Positions 34,937 to 42,743 of a stretch of 47,363 nucleotides of DNA are shown one piece after another. Source of the stretch: Candidatus Lernaella stagnicola (GTDB taxonomy: Bacteria; Lernaellota; Lernaellaia; Lernaellales; Lernaellaceae); the NCBI GenBank assembly GCA_030765525.1, contig JAVCCK010000034.1, forward strand, positions 308,710 through 356,072, in the 5' to 3' direction. Each line of letters opens with the position of its first letter. Positions within the stretch are counted from its first letter, which is position 1. The notes under the pieces were generated by a model, which made no database searches, had not been told where the DNA came from, and saw nothing but the letters and a program-made list of their open reading frames with translations. The translations under genes were made by a program, and so were the position numbers.

Positions 34937-36088
34937 ATGTACACAAACCGCCCGACTTTTGCCTGGATCGACCTCGACGCGCTTGAATACAATTTTCGCG
35001 CCTTGCGCAAACGCGTCGGTGCCGACATTGCCATTCTCGCCGTCGTCAAAGCGGACGCTTACGGCCACGGCGCGATTCCCGTCGCCACGACCTTGGAGCG
35101 GCACGGCGCCGATTGTTTCGGCGTCGCCTTCGTCGAGGAAGGCATGGAGTTGCGCAATGGCGGCATCTCCAAGCCGATTCTGATATTGGGCGGTATCTAC
35201 CCGGGCGAAGCGCTCAAAGCCCACACGCACGGCCTGACCCCGGTGGTCGTCTCCTTGGAACGCGGTCTGGAATTGGCGCGTGAAGCCACGGACCTGGGGC
35301 TGAAAATCAAAGTGCACGTCAAAGTCGACACAGGCATGACGCGCCTGGGCATACCGGTGCGCGAAGCCGTGGAAGGCATCTTGCGCCTGGCGCGCGAACC
35401 CGTGCTGGAAATCGAGGGATTGCTCAGTCACTTTGCCACCGTCAGCCCGAATCTCGGGCCGGATTACTGGGACCAACTGGCCAAATTCCGCGGCGTGGTC
35501 GATCAACTCCAGTCAAAAGGAGTCGATCCGCCGATCAAGCACATGTCGGCGTCCACGGCGATCCTCGGTGCGCCCAAGCCGCCCTTCAACATGGTGCGTC
35601 CGGGTATCATGCTGCTGGGCGCGACAAAAATGCCGGGTTTTGAAAAGGTGATGGACCTACGCCCGGTGTTTCGCTTCACGACGCAAATCATCCGCCTCAG
35701 CCGCGTGCCGGTGGGAACGCCCATCAGCTACGGCGGCAAATTCGTCACGCAGCGGGAAAGTATGATCGCCACATTGCCGGTCGGTTATGCCGACGGCCTC
35801 AACCGCCTTCTGTCCAACCGCGGCTCCGCGCTCGTGCGCGGCAAACGCGCGCCGATCGTAGGCGCCGTGTGCATGGACCTTTGCATGCTCGACGTTACCG
35901 ATATTCCCAGCGCGGCCAACGGCGACGAAGTGGTGTTCATCGGGCGGCAGGGCGACGAAGAGATCAGGTCGGAAGAAGTAGCCGAGTTGTGCAATACGAT
36001 TCCATACGAGATATTCTGTAATATCAACCACCGGGTGGGACGCATTTATGTCAAGCGAAACGGCGGCGATTCTTACGCGTCCGTTTGA
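34937..36088 (+). CDS. alr: Alanine racemase
   Basis: 383 residues. It is PLP-dependent and interconverts L- and D-alanine for peptidoglycan. The PLP Lys is K38 in VVKADAYGHG. Also seen are HVKVDTGMTRLG, HMSASTAIL, NMVRPGIMLLG and the C-terminal domain Tyr in GTPISYGGKF. The last part ends IPYEIFCNINHRVGRIYVKR plus a 10-residue tail. The gene overlaps the following mlaE by 41 bases. Neighbours nagZ and mlaE are both envelope functions. Confidence 0.95.
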   Translation: MYTNRPTFAWIDLDALEYNFRALRKRVGADIAILAVVKADAYGHGAIPVATTLERHGADCFGVAFVEEGMELRNGGISKPILILGGIYPGEALKAHTHGLTPVVVSLERGLELAREATDLGLKIKVHVKVDTGMTRLGIPVREAVEGILRLAREPVLEIEGLLSHFATVSPNLGPDYWDQLAKFRGVVDQLQSKGVDPPIKHMSASTAILGAPKPPFNMVRPGIMLLGATKMPGFEKVMDLRPVFRFTTQIIRLSRVPVGTPISYGGKFVTQRESMIATLPVGYADGLNRLLSNRGSALVRGKRAPIVGAVCMDLCMLDVTDIPSAANGDEVVFIGRQGDEEIRSEEVAELCNTIPYEIFCNINHRVGRIYVKRNGGDSYASV

Positions 36089-36842
36089 GCGTCTCGGCGC
36101 CAGCCTGCTACGCTTTGTCGAGCAGGTGGGGGCGATCACGCTCATTTTCGTGTTGGCGATGAAATGGCTGCCCCGCCGTCCCTTCCGGTTCAAGCTACTC
36201 ATCAAGCAATTCGATTTCATCGGCGTGCAGTCGACCTTCATCATTTTCTTGACCAGCCTTTTCACCGGCGGCGTGTTTTCGCTGCAAAGTTCCCAAGCGT
36301 TCCGCTTGTTTGAAGCCAACACGATGGTCGGGCCGACGGTCGTGCTGGCCTTGACGCGTGAACTGGGACCGGTGCTTACGGCGTTGATGGTTATCGGCCG
36401 CGTCGGCTCGAGTATGGCCGCCGAAATCGGCACGATGCGCGTTACCGAGCAGATCGATGCGCTCGAAACCATGGCGGTCAGCCCCATCCACTACCTCGTG
36501 GTGCCGCGGTTGATCGCCTCGGTCATCATGATGCCGATGCTCACGACCTTGTTCGACTTCATCGGCACGATGGGTTCGTACTTCGTGACGACGGTTTTGC
36601 TGAGCATCCCGTCCGATGAGTTCGTCGAGCAGGTCGTGTACTACGTCGATTTCGACGACTTTTACATCGGTATCGTCAAGGCGGCCGTCTTTGGGCTGAT
36701 TATGGCCACGATTGGTTGTTACAAAGGCTATTACACGAGCGGCGGCGCCGAAGGGGTGGGGCGCGCAACGACCGAAAGCGTCGTGCTGGCTTCGGTGGCG
36801 GTGATGATCGCCAATTATTTCTTGACCGCGTTGATGTTCTAG
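36048..36842 (+). CDS. mlaE: MlaE-family phospholipid ABC transporter permease
   Basis: 264 residues with five or six membrane segments. Family marks: FTGGVFSLQSSQAFRLF, VGPTVVLALTRELGPVLTALMVIGRVGSSMAAEIGTMRVTEQIDAL and ETMAVSPIHYLVVPRLIA. It is the permease of a lipid-trafficking ABC system that moves phospholipid between the two membranes. No MlaF ATPase or MlaD substrate-binding gene is adjacent, so partners must lie elsewhere. The start is 41 bases inside alr. Confidence 0.92.
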   Translation: MSSETAAILTRPFERLGASLLRFVEQVGAITLIFVLAMKWLPRRPFRFKLLIKQFDFIGVQSTFIIFLTSLFTGGVFSLQSSQAFRLFEANTMVGPTVVLALTRELGPVLTALMVIGRVGSSMAAEIGTMRVTEQIDALETMAVSPIHYLVVPRLIASVIMMPMLTTLFDFIGTMGSYFVTTVLLSIPSDEFVEQVVYYVDFDDFYIGIVKAAVFGLIMATIGCYKGYYTSGGAEGVGRATTESVVLASVAVMIANYFLTALMF

Positions 36843-36856
36843 GGAAGGGCGCTGTG

Positions 36857-37789
36857 ATGGGCAAGATCGTGTTTGTCGTCAATCCAAATGCGGCCAACGG
36901 TACCGCGGCAGCACAATGGCCCCAGATCGCCGACATGGCTCAAAAGCGCCTCGGTACATTTGAAACCTTGTTCACCGAACGCGTCGGCCACGCGATGGAA
37001 CTCGCCCGCGGTGCCGCGGCAGGCGGCGCGGACCTGATTGTCTCGGTCGGCGGCGACGGCACGATGAACGAGGTTGCCAACGGCCTGATGAACGAGGACG
37101 GCACACCGGTCAATCCGCAAATCGCCGTGGGACAAATTTCCATCGGTACCGGCGGCGACTTTCGCAAAACCACCGGTTTGCCCAAAGATATCGACGCGGC
37201 CTTCGACTGGCTGGTTGGCGACGCCGTCCGACCCATCGACGTGGGACGCATGGAAATGACCGGACACGACGGGGAACCGCAGGTCCGGTATTTCGTCAAC
37301 ATCGCGTCGGCCGGCATCGGCGGCGCGGTCGACGAGCGCGTCAACATGGCGACCAAAATCCTCGGCGGTTTCTTCTCGTTTTTCTGGGGAACGATCACGG
37401 CGATGCTGAGCTTCAAGAACGTGCCGATGCGCATCGTGCTCGACGACGAGCGCGACCTGGGCGAGCGGCGTGTGTTCAGCCTGGCCGTGGCCAACGGACG
37501 ATTTTTCGGCGGCGGCATGCAGATGGCGCCCGGCGCGGACATGTCCGACGGCTTGTTTGACGTGGTGATCATCGGCGACGTCGACTGGAGCGAAAAGCTC
37601 TCTCAACTACCTAGGATTTACAGCGGCGCACACTTGGGTCACGAGAAGGTGGAAATCCATCGGGCGAAGAAGGTCGAAGCGATTTCCGACCACACTGCAC
37701 TGCTGGATGTCGACGGCGAGGTGCCTGGTCGCCTGCCGACCACATTCACCATTTGCCCGGGTGCGCTCAAGTTTAAGGTCAAGCAGTAG
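36857..37789 (+). CDS. Diacylglycerol/lipid kinase family protein (YegS/BmrU-like)
   Basis: 310 residues from ATG 36857 after AGGGAAGGG. The start KIVFVVNPNAANGTA and the motif VSVGGDGTMNEVANGLM at about 64-79 are the DAGK nucleotide-binding signature. LGQISIGTGGDFRKTTGLP-type and SAGIGGAVDERVN follow, and the C-terminal beta domain has FFGGGMQMAPGADMSDGLFDVVII and DGE. It phosphorylates a lipid such as diacylglycerol or a sphingoid base. The substrate cannot be read from sequence. It follows mlaE by 14 bases. Confidence 0.9.
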   Translation: MGKIVFVVNPNAANGTAAAQWPQIADMAQKRLGTFETLFTERVGHAMELARGAAAGGADLIVSVGGDGTMNEVANGLMNEDGTPVNPQIAVGQISIGTGGDFRKTTGLPKDIDAAFDWLVGDAVRPIDVGRMEMTGHDGEPQVRYFVNIASAGIGGAVDERVNMATKILGGFFSFFWGTITAMLSFKNVPMRIVLDDERDLGERRVFSLAVANGRFFGGGMQMAPGADMSDGLFDVVIIGDVDWSEKLSQLPRIYSGAHLGHEKVEIHRAKKVEAISDHTALLDVDGEVPGRLPTTFTICPGALKFKVKQ

Positions 37790-37802
37790 AAGGAGTCACA
37801 TC

Positions 37803-39047
37803 GTGTCCGAAAAACTCGACCTCACACGCAGCGAACAACTTTATGAAGAAGCGCGGAAACTCGTACCAGGCGGCATCCTGGGCATTCGTCGGCCCTACAA
37901 TTTCGTTCCCGGCGAATACCCGGTATTTTTCGACCACGCTCTGGGCGGCCGGTGCTGGGACGTGGACGGCAACGAGTTCGTCGACATGCTGGCGGCCTAC
38001 GGCCCGATTATCCTCGGCCATCGTGAAGCGGAAATCGACGCCGCCGTCGTCGAACAGATGGCCAAGGGCTTTTGCATGAACCTGGCCCAACCGCTGCAGA
38101 ACCAATTAGCAGCTAAACTCATCGAATTGATTCCCTGCGCCGAAAAAGTTGTGCTGGTCAAAACCGGCAGCGACGCGACCACCGCGGCGATTCGCATTGC
38201 GCGCGGCGTCACGGGACGGCTGAAAGTCCTGCGCTGCGGCTACCACGGCTGGCACGACTGGTGCGTCGAGCAACGCGGCGGCATTCCGGAGAAGTACTAC
38301 GAGGACACGCACGAGTTTCACTATAACGACATCGACGATCTCGACCGCCTGCTCGACCAATACCGCGACGATACGGCGGCGATCATCATCACCCCGCTCG
38401 GGCACCCGCTGGCGCATCCGATACAAGAGCCCGCCCCCGGTTTCCTCGAGGCCGTACGCGAGCGCGCCGATGCAGCGGGGATCGTGCTGATCTTCGACGA
38501 GGTGCGCACCGGCTTCCGCGTTGCCCTGGGCGGCGCGCAGGAGCGATACGGCGTCACTCCCGACCTGGCGACCTTCGGCAAAGCGATGGCCAACGGCTAC
38601 CCGATCAGCGCCGTGGTCGGCAAAGCCGACTTCATGAATGTGGTCGAAGGCGGGGTATTCGTCTCCAGCACGTTTTTCCCCAACTCGTTGGAGATGGCCG
38701 CGGCGCTCAAGACCATCGAGATACTCGAACGCGAAAAAGCGCTCGACACCCTATGGGAACGGGGCGAAGCATTTCTCCGGCGGGTCGGCGAAGTGGTTGA
38801 GGCCTCCGGCGTGCCGGCTGAGCTTTCCGGCATTCCGCCGATGCCCTTCATTACCTTCCCGTCAGATCCCGACAAGAAATACAAGGCGCGACGGACCCTG
38901 TTCTACACCGAACTGATTCGCCGCGGCGTGTTCCTACAGCCCTATCACCACGGCTACTTGATGTGCCGCCACACGGAAGCCGATGTCGTCAAGGCCATCG
39001 ACGCCATCGAGGAATCCCTGGCTGTGGTTCGGCGGGAAATACCGTAG
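37803..39047 (+). CDS. Class III PLP aminotransferase (HemL-related)
   Basis: 414 residues from GTG 37803 after AAGGAG. The family backbone is visible: DVDGNEFVDMLAAYGPIILGH, VKTGSDATTAAIRIARGVTGR, CGYHGWHDW, IVLIFDEVRTGFRVALGGAQ, and the PLP Lys K260 in TFGKAMANGYPISAVVG. It resembles glutamate-1-semialdehyde aminomutase, but the diagnostic GGVNSPVRAF near the start is replaced by GGILGIRRPY, so a HemL role is doubtful. A beta-amino acid or diamine transaminase is possible. It ends the plus-strand run and is convergent with the lysine-degradation genes. Confidence 0.85.
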   Translation: MSEKLDLTRSEQLYEEARKLVPGGILGIRRPYNFVPGEYPVFFDHALGGRCWDVDGNEFVDMLAAYGPIILGHREAEIDAAVVEQMAKGFCMNLAQPLQNQLAAKLIELIPCAEKVVLVKTGSDATTAAIRIARGVTGRLKVLRCGYHGWHDWCVEQRGGIPEKYYEDTHEFHYNDIDDLDRLLDQYRDDTAAIIITPLGHPLAHPIQEPAPGFLEAVRERADAAGIVLIFDEVRTGFRVALGGAQERYGVTPDLATFGKAMANGYPISAVVGKADFMNVVEGGVFVSSTFFPNSLEMAAALKTIEILEREKALDTLWERGEAFLRRVGEVVEASGVPAELSGIPPMPFITFPSDPDKKYKARRTLFYTELIRRGVFLQPYHHGYLMCRHTEADVVKAIDAIEESLAVVRREIP

Positions 39048-39095
39048 CGAAAACGCGATTCGAGAAAACGGGTTCGAACCAAAGCGGCGGTTCAA

Positions 39096-39491
39096 CTACT
39101 CGAGTACGGCCGTTGCTTCGAGTTCGACTTTCATTTCCGGTTGGATAAATGAGGCGACGCCCAGGGCGCTCATCGCCGGGTAGTGACGGCCTAGGTGCTT
39201 GCGGTAAACCGCGTTCAGGGCCGGCCGGGTGGCAAGGTATTCGTCCATATCGGTGACGTAGATCGTCAACCGCCCGATGTTATCCGCGCGGCCCCCGGCG
39301 GCTTTGACGACGGCCATCACGCGGCCGAGCGCAACGTCAAATTGTTCGACGAACGCTTCAGGCACCGTTCCCGTAGTCGTCTCGCCGCTTTGGCCCGCGA
39401 CGAAAAGGATTCGCGAGCCCGGCATTTCGAAACCGTGGTTGTAGCCGCTGGGTTTAGGGATCGACGGCGGATTGTGAACCTTGCCGCTCAC
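39096..39491 (-). CDS. RidA/YjgF-family protein lacking the usual active-site Arg
   Basis: 131 residues from GTG 39491, which overlaps the kamE stop as GTGA and has GGAAAG upstream. The fold is RidA (GSRILFVAGQSGETTTGTVPEAFVEQ, NIGRLTIYVTDMDEYLATRPAL, FIQPEMKVELEATAVL). The position that is Arg in enamine deaminases (consensus PAR[ST]) is Met here (YPAMSALGV). It is therefore probably not an ordinary 2-aminoacrylate deaminase. It may bind or process another imine-like intermediate of the lysine pathway. It is the last gene of the kamD-kamE unit. Confidence 0.8.
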   Translation of the reverse strand: MSGKVHNPPSIPKPSGYNHGFEMPGSRILFVAGQSGETTTGTVPEAFVEQFDVALGRVMAVVKAAGGRADNIGRLTIYVTDMDEYLATRPALNAVYRKHLGRHYPAMSALGVASFIQPEMKVELEATAVLE

Positions 39492-40249
39492 GTTTCTTTC
39501 CGTTGCAGAAGGCGATCGATGACGAAGCTGCACACGTGTTCGGCGTGGGTGCCGCGGCCGAAACCGGCGTCGTAGCCCAGTTCCAGCGCCAGTTTGTGAT
39601 CGACCCGCGGTCCGCCGCACACCAGCACCCATTGTTCGCGGCATCCGGCGGCTTCGGCCATCTCGACAAAGCGCGTCAGGTTGTTTTTATGAAAACCTTT
39701 TTCCGTGACGACCTGGCTCACCAGCACGGCGTCGGCGTTTCGTTCCATCGCTTCGCGCAGCAGCGTTTCGGACGGCACCTGCGCACCGAGGTTTTTCGCT
39801 TCGACCATCACGAAGCGTTCCAGCCCGTAATGGCCGTCGTATCCTTTCATGTTCATGATCGCGTCGATGCCGACCGTGTGGGCGTCGGTGCCGATACATG
39901 CGCCGATGATCACCAGCTTGCGGCCGAAGTGCTTTTCGATGGCCTCGTTGCATTCCTGCCGGCTGCGGGCTTTCGTCGCGACCTTCTCAACGTGGATCTG
40001 CGTCATGTCGACGCCGTGTTGAGTGTGACCGTACACCACGAAAAACGAATAGCCGCCGAGGTCTTCGCTGTGTTGCACGGCGGCGTCGCGCAGGCCGAGT
40101 TCGCGCGCCAACAACCGCGCCGCTTCGATCGCCTCGGGGGTGAGCGGCACCGGCAGCGTGAAACTCATTTGGACGGCGCCGTCGTTCATCGCGTCGCCAT
40201 AGGGCCGCACGTCGGCCAAATTCACCTGGCGAACCTTAGATTCGGGCAT
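39488..40249 (-). CDS. kamE: Beta-lysine 5,6-aminomutase, B12-binding small subunit
   Basis: 253 residues from ATG 40249 after AGGAAGAACC. An upstream in-frame start at 40291 lacks such a site. The cobalamin motif DxHxxG is D122-H124-G127 (GTDAHTVGID). The PLP-binding Lys is K135 in IMNMKGYDG, eleven residues after the B12 His, as in the characterised aminomutase. The C-terminal part is a Rossmann fold (VLVSQVVTEKGFHKNNLT, VCGGPRVDH). With KamD it moves the terminal amino group of beta-lysine to C5. The start overlaps the kamD end by 14 bases. Confidence 0.93.
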   Translation of the reverse strand: MPESKVRQVNLADVRPYGDAMNDGAVQMSFTLPVPLTPEAIEAARLLARELGLRDAAVQHSEDLGGYSFFVVYGHTQHGVDMTQIHVEKVATKARSRQECNEAIEKHFGRKLVIIGACIGTDAHTVGIDAIMNMKGYDGHYGLERFVMVEAKNLGAQVPSETLLREAMERNADAVLVSQVVTEKGFHKNNLTRFVEMAEAAGCREQWVLVCGGPRVDHKLALELGYDAGFGRGTHAEHVCSFVIDRLLQRKET

Positions 40250-41786
40250 GGTTCTTCCTGAGCAAAGAGAACAAAGGATTAGCGTAGTCACGCGCTTTTT
40301 TCACGACACCGTCCGCGCCTTTGCCGCCCTCCGGTGGCCGCTGGATATCCGCGAAGCGTCCAGCCGCAATGGCCGAGAAAAGACCTTCGTCGCGGACCCG
40401 CTCCAGAAATTTAATGGCGTTGCCGAGCGTCTCGTCGGCGCGTCGGGCCAGCGGCGAATCGCTTTTCACTTCCAAACTGTCACCGAGTTCGCGGGCGGCG
40501 TTGAAGACCATGCTGGCGTTCTTGATGGCCAGCGCGCGGTCCATCAAGAAGGGCGTGTGCATCGCTTCGGTGAGCATACCGAGAAGCTGGATGCCCTGTC
40601 CCGTGACGACGCCGGCCAAATTGAACATCGTGTTCATTGCGTAGCCACGGAAAATGTCGCCGGTCATGTGCTTGGTCGGCGGCATATATTTGATGGGGTG
40701 GTGCGGAAAAACTTCGCGCACAAGCAGCGCTTGCGCCAGTTCCAGCACGAAACTGTTGGGCAGTTCGGGCTTGATTTCGAAAGCGTGACCCAGGCCGATC
40801 AACGTTGGGGTCAGGCCGGCGAAAACCGCGAAGCACTCGTTGATCAAATCGCTGGCCAGCACGGTGTGGGCGGCTTCGACGGCGTCGGTCGTTGTCAGGT
40901 AGTTGTCTTCGCCCGTGTTGATGACAATTTCGGAATGGGCGCTGATCATCCGCGAGAGGTGCTGGTCGACGAAAGTGCGCAGCGGATTGATGTCGCGGAA
41001 CAGGATGCCGTACATGGAATCGTTGAGCATCATGTCCAGACGTTCGAGGCCGCCCATCGCCGCGATTTCCGGCATGCACAAACCCGACGCGTAATTCACC
41101 AGGCGAATATAGCGCCCCACCTCCCGCGATACGTCGTCGAGCGCCTCGCGCATCAGCGCAAAGTTAGCCTGCGTTGCGTACGTGCCGCCGAAACCTTCGG
41201 TCGTCACGCCTTCGGGCACATAATCCAACAGGCTTTGCGCCGTGCTGCGGATCACCGCTACGATATCCGCCCCCTGCCGGGCCGCCATCTGCGCTTGGGC
41301 GATGTCCTCGTGGATATTGCCCGTGGCGACGATGACGTACAGCCACGGCTGGGGGCCTTCGCCCAGTTCGGCAATCATGTCGCGGCGCAGCTTTCGCTGA
41401 CGTGTAATACGCTTCAAGCCGTCGCTCAGACGGTCGCGGGCGGCATCGATCGACGCGCGGCGGTCCGCCATTTGGAAGTCCGACAAGTCGAGCTTCTTCT
41501 CCGAAACGCCTTGCGCCAGTTCGGCCAGGCTGAGGTCGCGCTCCGTAGCGGCGGCGAGCACGAGCGGGCTGATTCCCTCGGGCAAACGCGACCGCAAATG
41601 CCTGACCAGCACGTTGACGAGCGGCACACCGTCGGCGTCGGCACCTTCCAAGCCCATCAGGCGCAGCGTGGTGCGTTCGACGCTATCGGTCGTGTGGGAG
41701 ATGCTCTGCTTCAGGACAGGTTCGGCGATCATCGCCGCCAACTCCCGTGCGTGGCGAATCTTCGACGGATCGAGGGCAAGACGCAT
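40236..41786 (-). CDS. kamD: Beta-lysine 5,6-aminomutase, large subunit
   Basis: 516 residues from ATG 41786, six bases after GAGG. This equals the length I recall for the characterised subunit and argues against the upstream ATG 41798. The TIM-barrel subunit includes the N-terminal KIRHARELAAMIAEPV, YVIVATGNIHEDIAQAQMAARQGADIVAVIRSTAQSLLDYV, TTEGFGGTYATQANFALMREALDD and KYMPPTKHMTGDIFRGY. It binds substrate and adenosylcobalamin with KamE. It starts the second minus-strand unit of the lysine cluster and is transcribed divergently from the FGE-like gene. Confidence 0.95.
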   Translation of the reverse strand: MRLALDPSKIRHARELAAMIAEPVLKQSISHTTDSVERTTLRLMGLEGADADGVPLVNVLVRHLRSRLPEGISPLVLAAATERDLSLAELAQGVSEKKLDLSDFQMADRRASIDAARDRLSDGLKRITRQRKLRRDMIAELGEGPQPWLYVIVATGNIHEDIAQAQMAARQGADIVAVIRSTAQSLLDYVPEGVTTEGFGGTYATQANFALMREALDDVSREVGRYIRLVNYASGLCMPEIAAMGGLERLDMMLNDSMYGILFRDINPLRTFVDQHLSRMISAHSEIVINTGEDNYLTTTDAVEAAHTVLASDLINECFAVFAGLTPTLIGLGHAFEIKPELPNSFVLELAQALLVREVFPHHPIKYMPPTKHMTGDIFRGYAMNTMFNLAGVVTGQGIQLLGMLTEAMHTPFLMDRALAIKNASMVFNAARELGDSLEVKSDSPLARRADETLGNAIKFLERVRDEGLFSAIAAGRFADIQRPPEGGKGADGVVKKARDYANPLFSLLRKNHARI

Positions 41787-41823
41787 CGCAAACCTCATGG
41801 AAATAACGCGGGTACCCGATGCC

Positions 41824-41851
41824 ATGCTAGGCGTTGCGATTTTGTTGTCAA
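41824..41851 (-). promoter_or_regulatory. Candidate promoter of kamD-kamE-ridA
   Basis: Minus strand TTGACA (41851-41846), 16-base spacer, TAGCAT (41829-41824). Its -35 shares bases with a divergent -35 on the plus strand. Confidence 0.45.
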
Positions 41852-41874
41852 TGCGCCGATTTTTCTGCCAAAAT
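41845..41874 (+). promoter_or_regulatory. Candidate promoter of the FGE-like gene
   Basis: TTGTCA (41845-41850), 18-base spacer, CAAAAT (41869-41874), 41 bases before the ATG. It overlaps the minus-strand -35 of kamD by five bases. Confidence 0.4.
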
Positions 41875-41915
41875 GGCTTAGCTTGTCACGCGAAACTGAA
41901 TCCGAAGAGAAGCAT

Positions 41916-42743
41916 ATGACCCGCACCGCAATCCGAGCCGTCATACTCTTTTTTGTCATCACTCTGACCCTAGGCGCAATGGGCGCCGGGGTCTTCTTCG
42001 CGTGGGGGTGGCCCGAGCGGGGCGCGCCCGTGCCGCCGACCATGACGCTGATTCCGGCCGGCATGTTCATCTCGGGCTGCGACCATGAGAAGGATCCACA
42101 ATGCACGGCCGATGACCCGCCCTTGACGACGGGATATTTGCCCGCGTTTTTCCTCGATCGGGTTGAGGTCACCGTGGCCGATTTCGCGCGATGTGTCGCC
42201 GCCGGTGAATGCGAGCCGCCGCCGGATGGTCAGGGATGTAACTACGGAATATCCGGTCGCGAGAATCACCCGGTCAATTGTGTCAACCAGTTACAGGGCC
42301 GCGAATACTGCGCCTTTGTCGGCAAGCGCTTGCCCACGGCGACTCTTTGGGAAAAAGCCGCCCGTGGTGTCGACGGCCGCATTTATCCCTGGGGCAACGA
42401 ATTCAACCCGCGTTTCGGAAATTTCGGCGACGAGGGGCGGGCCGACGGTTTTACACATACCGCGCCGGTCGGTTCCTTTCCCGAAGGACGCGGCTCCTAC
42501 GGCAACTTAGACTTAGCCGGCAACGTGGCGGAGTGGACGACGACGCGGCGTACGACCTACTACGATCCGGCGCGCCCGGCCGTCACCGGGCCGCAATACA
42601 AGGGGATTAGCGTGGTGCTTAAAGGCGGCTCGTTCATGGTGGAGCGCCCGGCGTTGCTGCGGATGGTCGGCAGCCCGAAAAGTCGTCCGGTGCGCTTTAC
42701 GACGGTGCTTGGTTTTCGCTGCTTCCAGGCTACGTGGCGCTAG
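41916..42743 (+). CDS. Membrane-anchored FGE/SUMF1-like (sulfatase-modifying-factor domain) protein
   Basis: 275 residues from ATG 41916. The N-terminal transmembrane anchor (AVILFFVITLTLGAMGAGVFFAW) has the enzyme-like domain outside the cytoplasm. The FGE-sulfatase fold is seen in TMTLIPAGMFISGCDHEKDPQC, FFLDRVEVTVADFARCV, GKRLPTATLWEKAARGVDGRIYPWGN, GSYGNLDLAGNVAEWTTTR and LKGGSFMV. The paired Cys of true formylglycine-generating enzymes could not be identified, so activity is doubtful. Many such domains serve other roles. It sits between kamB-like and kamD genes on the opposite strand. Its stop shares CTAG with the convergent gene. Confidence 0.85.
   Translation: MTRTAIRAVILFFVITLTLGAMGAGVFFAWGWPERGAPVPPTMTLIPAGMFISGCDHEKDPQCTADDPPLTTGYLPAFFLDRVEVTVADFARCVAAGECEPPPDGQGCNYGISGRENHPVNCVNQLQGREYCAFVGKRLPTATLWEKAARGVDGRIYPWGNEFNPRFGNFGDEGRADGFTHTAPVGSFPEGRGSYGNLDLAGNVAEWTTTRRTTYYDPARPAVTGPQYKGISVVLKGGSFMVERPALLRMVGSPKSRPVRFTTVLGFRCFQATWR

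Noticed and set aside
37803-39047. Assignment as hemL (glutamate-1-semialdehyde aminomutase)
   Set aside because: The diagnostic N-terminal GGVNSPVR-type motif is absent. Left as a general class III aminotransferase.
40248-41915. Very long plus-strand reading frame upstream of and continuous with the FGE-like gene
   Set aside because: It is antisense to kamD and kamE, which have intact motifs. The true gene starts at the ATG 41916 with a signal anchor.
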